Part shown: positions 6,329-6,786 of the stretch, piece after piece
Numbering within the stretch: position 1 is the stretch's first letter
Layout: every line of letters starts with the position of its first letter
Source of the DNA: an uncultured Acidobacteriota bacterium
Lineage (GTDB): Bacteria; Acidobacteriota; Blastocatellia; Pyrinomonadales; Pyrinomonadaceae
Assembly: GCA_902826505.1 (NCBI GenBank)
Contig: CADEFG010000277.1
Span: 1-6,786, forward strand
DNA length: 6,786 bases
Direction: 5' to 3'
Notes under the pieces: model-generated
What the model was told of the DNA's origin: nothing
Seen by the model: only the letters and a program-made list of their open reading frames with translations
Databases searched by the model: none
Translations under genes and position numbers: made by a program

Positions 6329-6786
6329 ATGGCTTGGATCAAAACGATTCCGTTTGAAGAAGCGGACGAAAAACTGCAAAAAATACTTTTGGAAACGCGG
6401 AGCGCGTATCCGCCGGAATATGCGAGCCCGGCGCCCAAGGCGAGTTCGATCAACGAATCGATCGTTGATTCGCACACTTTGATTCCCGACGCGCTTTTTC
6501 ACGCTTTTTCAACCTTCAGCGCGTTGATGGCGCCCGATTTGCCGCTCGAACGCCGGCAGCACGAAATGATCGCGACGATCGTTTCGGAAACGAACGATTG
6601 TTTTTACTGAGTGGAATCTCACGCAGAGTTTCTGCGTCGCGTCAGTCTGGATGATGATCTGATCGCTGCTTTGCGCGCCGATTACAAACGAGCACCGATC
6701 ACCGAAGCCGAGCGCGTGATGTGCGATTATGTCGTGCAACTGACCAAGGACGCGACAAAAATCCATCCCGGTTTTCACGAGAATCT
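6329..6786 (+). CDS. AhpD-like peroxidase-related selenoprotein (carboxymuconolactone-decarboxylase fold), 3' end outside the window
   Basis: Seen: 152 codons from ATG 6329 to the window edge, with one in-frame TGA (6608-6610, residue 94). The N-terminus MAWIKTIPFEEADEKLQKIL matches the start typical of AhpD-like peroxidase-related proteins. The active-site region ERRQHEMIATIVSETNDCFY is followed by U94 and VESHAEFLRR. If UGA is selenocysteine, E79, C91, U94 and H98 reproduce the spacing of the E118/C130/C133/H137 relay of Mycobacterium tuberculosis AhpD. The frame then continues without stops for 58 codons with family-like sequence (AALRADYKRAPITEAERVMCDY). Role by family: a cytoplasmic thiol/selenol redox enzyme acting on peroxides or related electrophiles; substrate and reductant are unknown. 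An earlier in-frame ATG at 6278 would add 17 non-conserved residues from a hairpin; neither start has a clear ribosome binding site. The family is usually about 180-195 residues, so perhaps 30-40 residues are missing. The alternative is a nonsense-mutated pseudogene, which the SECIS argues against. Confidence 0.85.
6606..6646 (+). promoter_or_regulatory. Bacterial-type SECIS element for UGA recoding
   Basis: The upper stem is ACGCAGA (6621-6627) with TCTGCGT (6631-6637): seven perfect pairs closed by a GTT loop. The loop G (6628) lies 18 bases after the TGA, inside the spacing known for bacterial SECIS elements, which usually have a G at the start of the apical loop. The lower stem is ACTGA (6606-6610, containing the TGA) with TCAGT (6642-6646), extended by GTG (6611-6613) with CGC (6638-6640) if G6641 is bulged. 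An asymmetric bulge of seven bases (6614-6620) separates the two stems. Bacterial SECIS elements lie within the coding sequence and bind SelB to deliver Sec-tRNA. Pairing was done by hand, with no folding energy calculated. Confidence 0.78.
6608..6610 (+). other. In-frame TGA read as selenocysteine (residue 94)
   Basis: The codon replaces the second cysteine of the AhpD CxxC pair, giving C91-F-Y-U94. The family shows Cys at this position, and Cys/Sec exchange at a redox site is the usual mark of a selenoprotein. The flanking frame is coding-like on both sides, with no shift. A gene caller using the standard code would end the protein here after 93 residues (110 from the upstream ATG). Confidence 0.83.

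Noticed and set aside
6608..6610. TGA as a true stop or a pseudogene-making mutation
   Set aside because: The codon sits exactly at the redox-active cysteine, the downstream frame is intact with family-like residues, and a SECIS-like hairpin follows; together these favour recoding. A full genome is needed to exclude it completely.
6509..6778. 89-codon minus-strand open frame at the right edge
   Set aside because: It is antisense to the selenoprotein, whose sense frame matches a known family on both sides of the TGA.
1..6786. CRISPR array, tRNA, rRNA, insertion sequence or phage genes
   Set aside because: No regularly spaced repeats, cloverleaf, rRNA signature, transposase or phage-like protein was seen on either strand.

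Overview
The window looks like a piece of an acidobacterial chromosome, most likely from the Blastocatellia/Pyrinomonadaceae side of the phylum. This is inferred from the large Oar-like TonB-dependent receptor with an N-terminal carboxypeptidase-regulatory-like domain, a family greatly expanded in Acidobacteriota, from the moderate GC content judged by eye, and from the style of the intergenic repeats. There is no rRNA or other direct taxonomic marker, so this placement is provisional.

Layout, left to right. (1) Bases 1-224, minus strand: the N-terminal end of a response regulator receiver domain, cut by the window edge. (2) Bases 225-704: a 480-base intergenic region between divergently transcribed genes. 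It holds two small AT-rich palindromes near the response-regulator promoter, a long imperfect inverted repeat (420-492), and a good sigma70-type promoter (632-660) for the next gene. (3) 705-3650, plus: a complete 981-residue TonB-dependent outer-membrane receptor. (4) 3652-3726: an inverted repeat built of heptamer units and ending in a T-run, a likely terminator. (5) 3732-5033, plus: a complete 433-residue APC-superfamily amino acid permease. (6) 5082-6266, plus: a complete 394-residue Ca2+/H+ exchanger of the CAX family. (7) 6329 to the window end, plus: an AhpD-like/carboxymuconolactone-decarboxylase-fold peroxidase-related protein that is interrupted by an in-frame TGA.

The main result is item 7. 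The TGA at 6608-6610 falls exactly where the second (resolving/peroxidatic) cysteine of the AhpD CxxC motif should be. The same reading frame continues open to the window edge with family-like sequence. A bacterial-type SECIS hairpin (7-bp upper stem, GUU apical loop whose G lies 18 nt after the TGA, and a lower stem that includes the TGA) follows at once. This reads as a CxxU selenoprotein, which automatic gene calling would truncate at 6610 or split in two.

The three plus-strand genes after the receptor lie close together (48 and 62 bases apart) but are separated by hairpins, and none has a clear Shine-Dalgarno sequence. They may be a loose transport/stress-related cluster, but no shared pathway is evident. 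Receptor (outer membrane), permease and exchanger (inner membrane) and peroxidase-like protein (cytoplasm) are best described as adjacent genes rather than a proven system.
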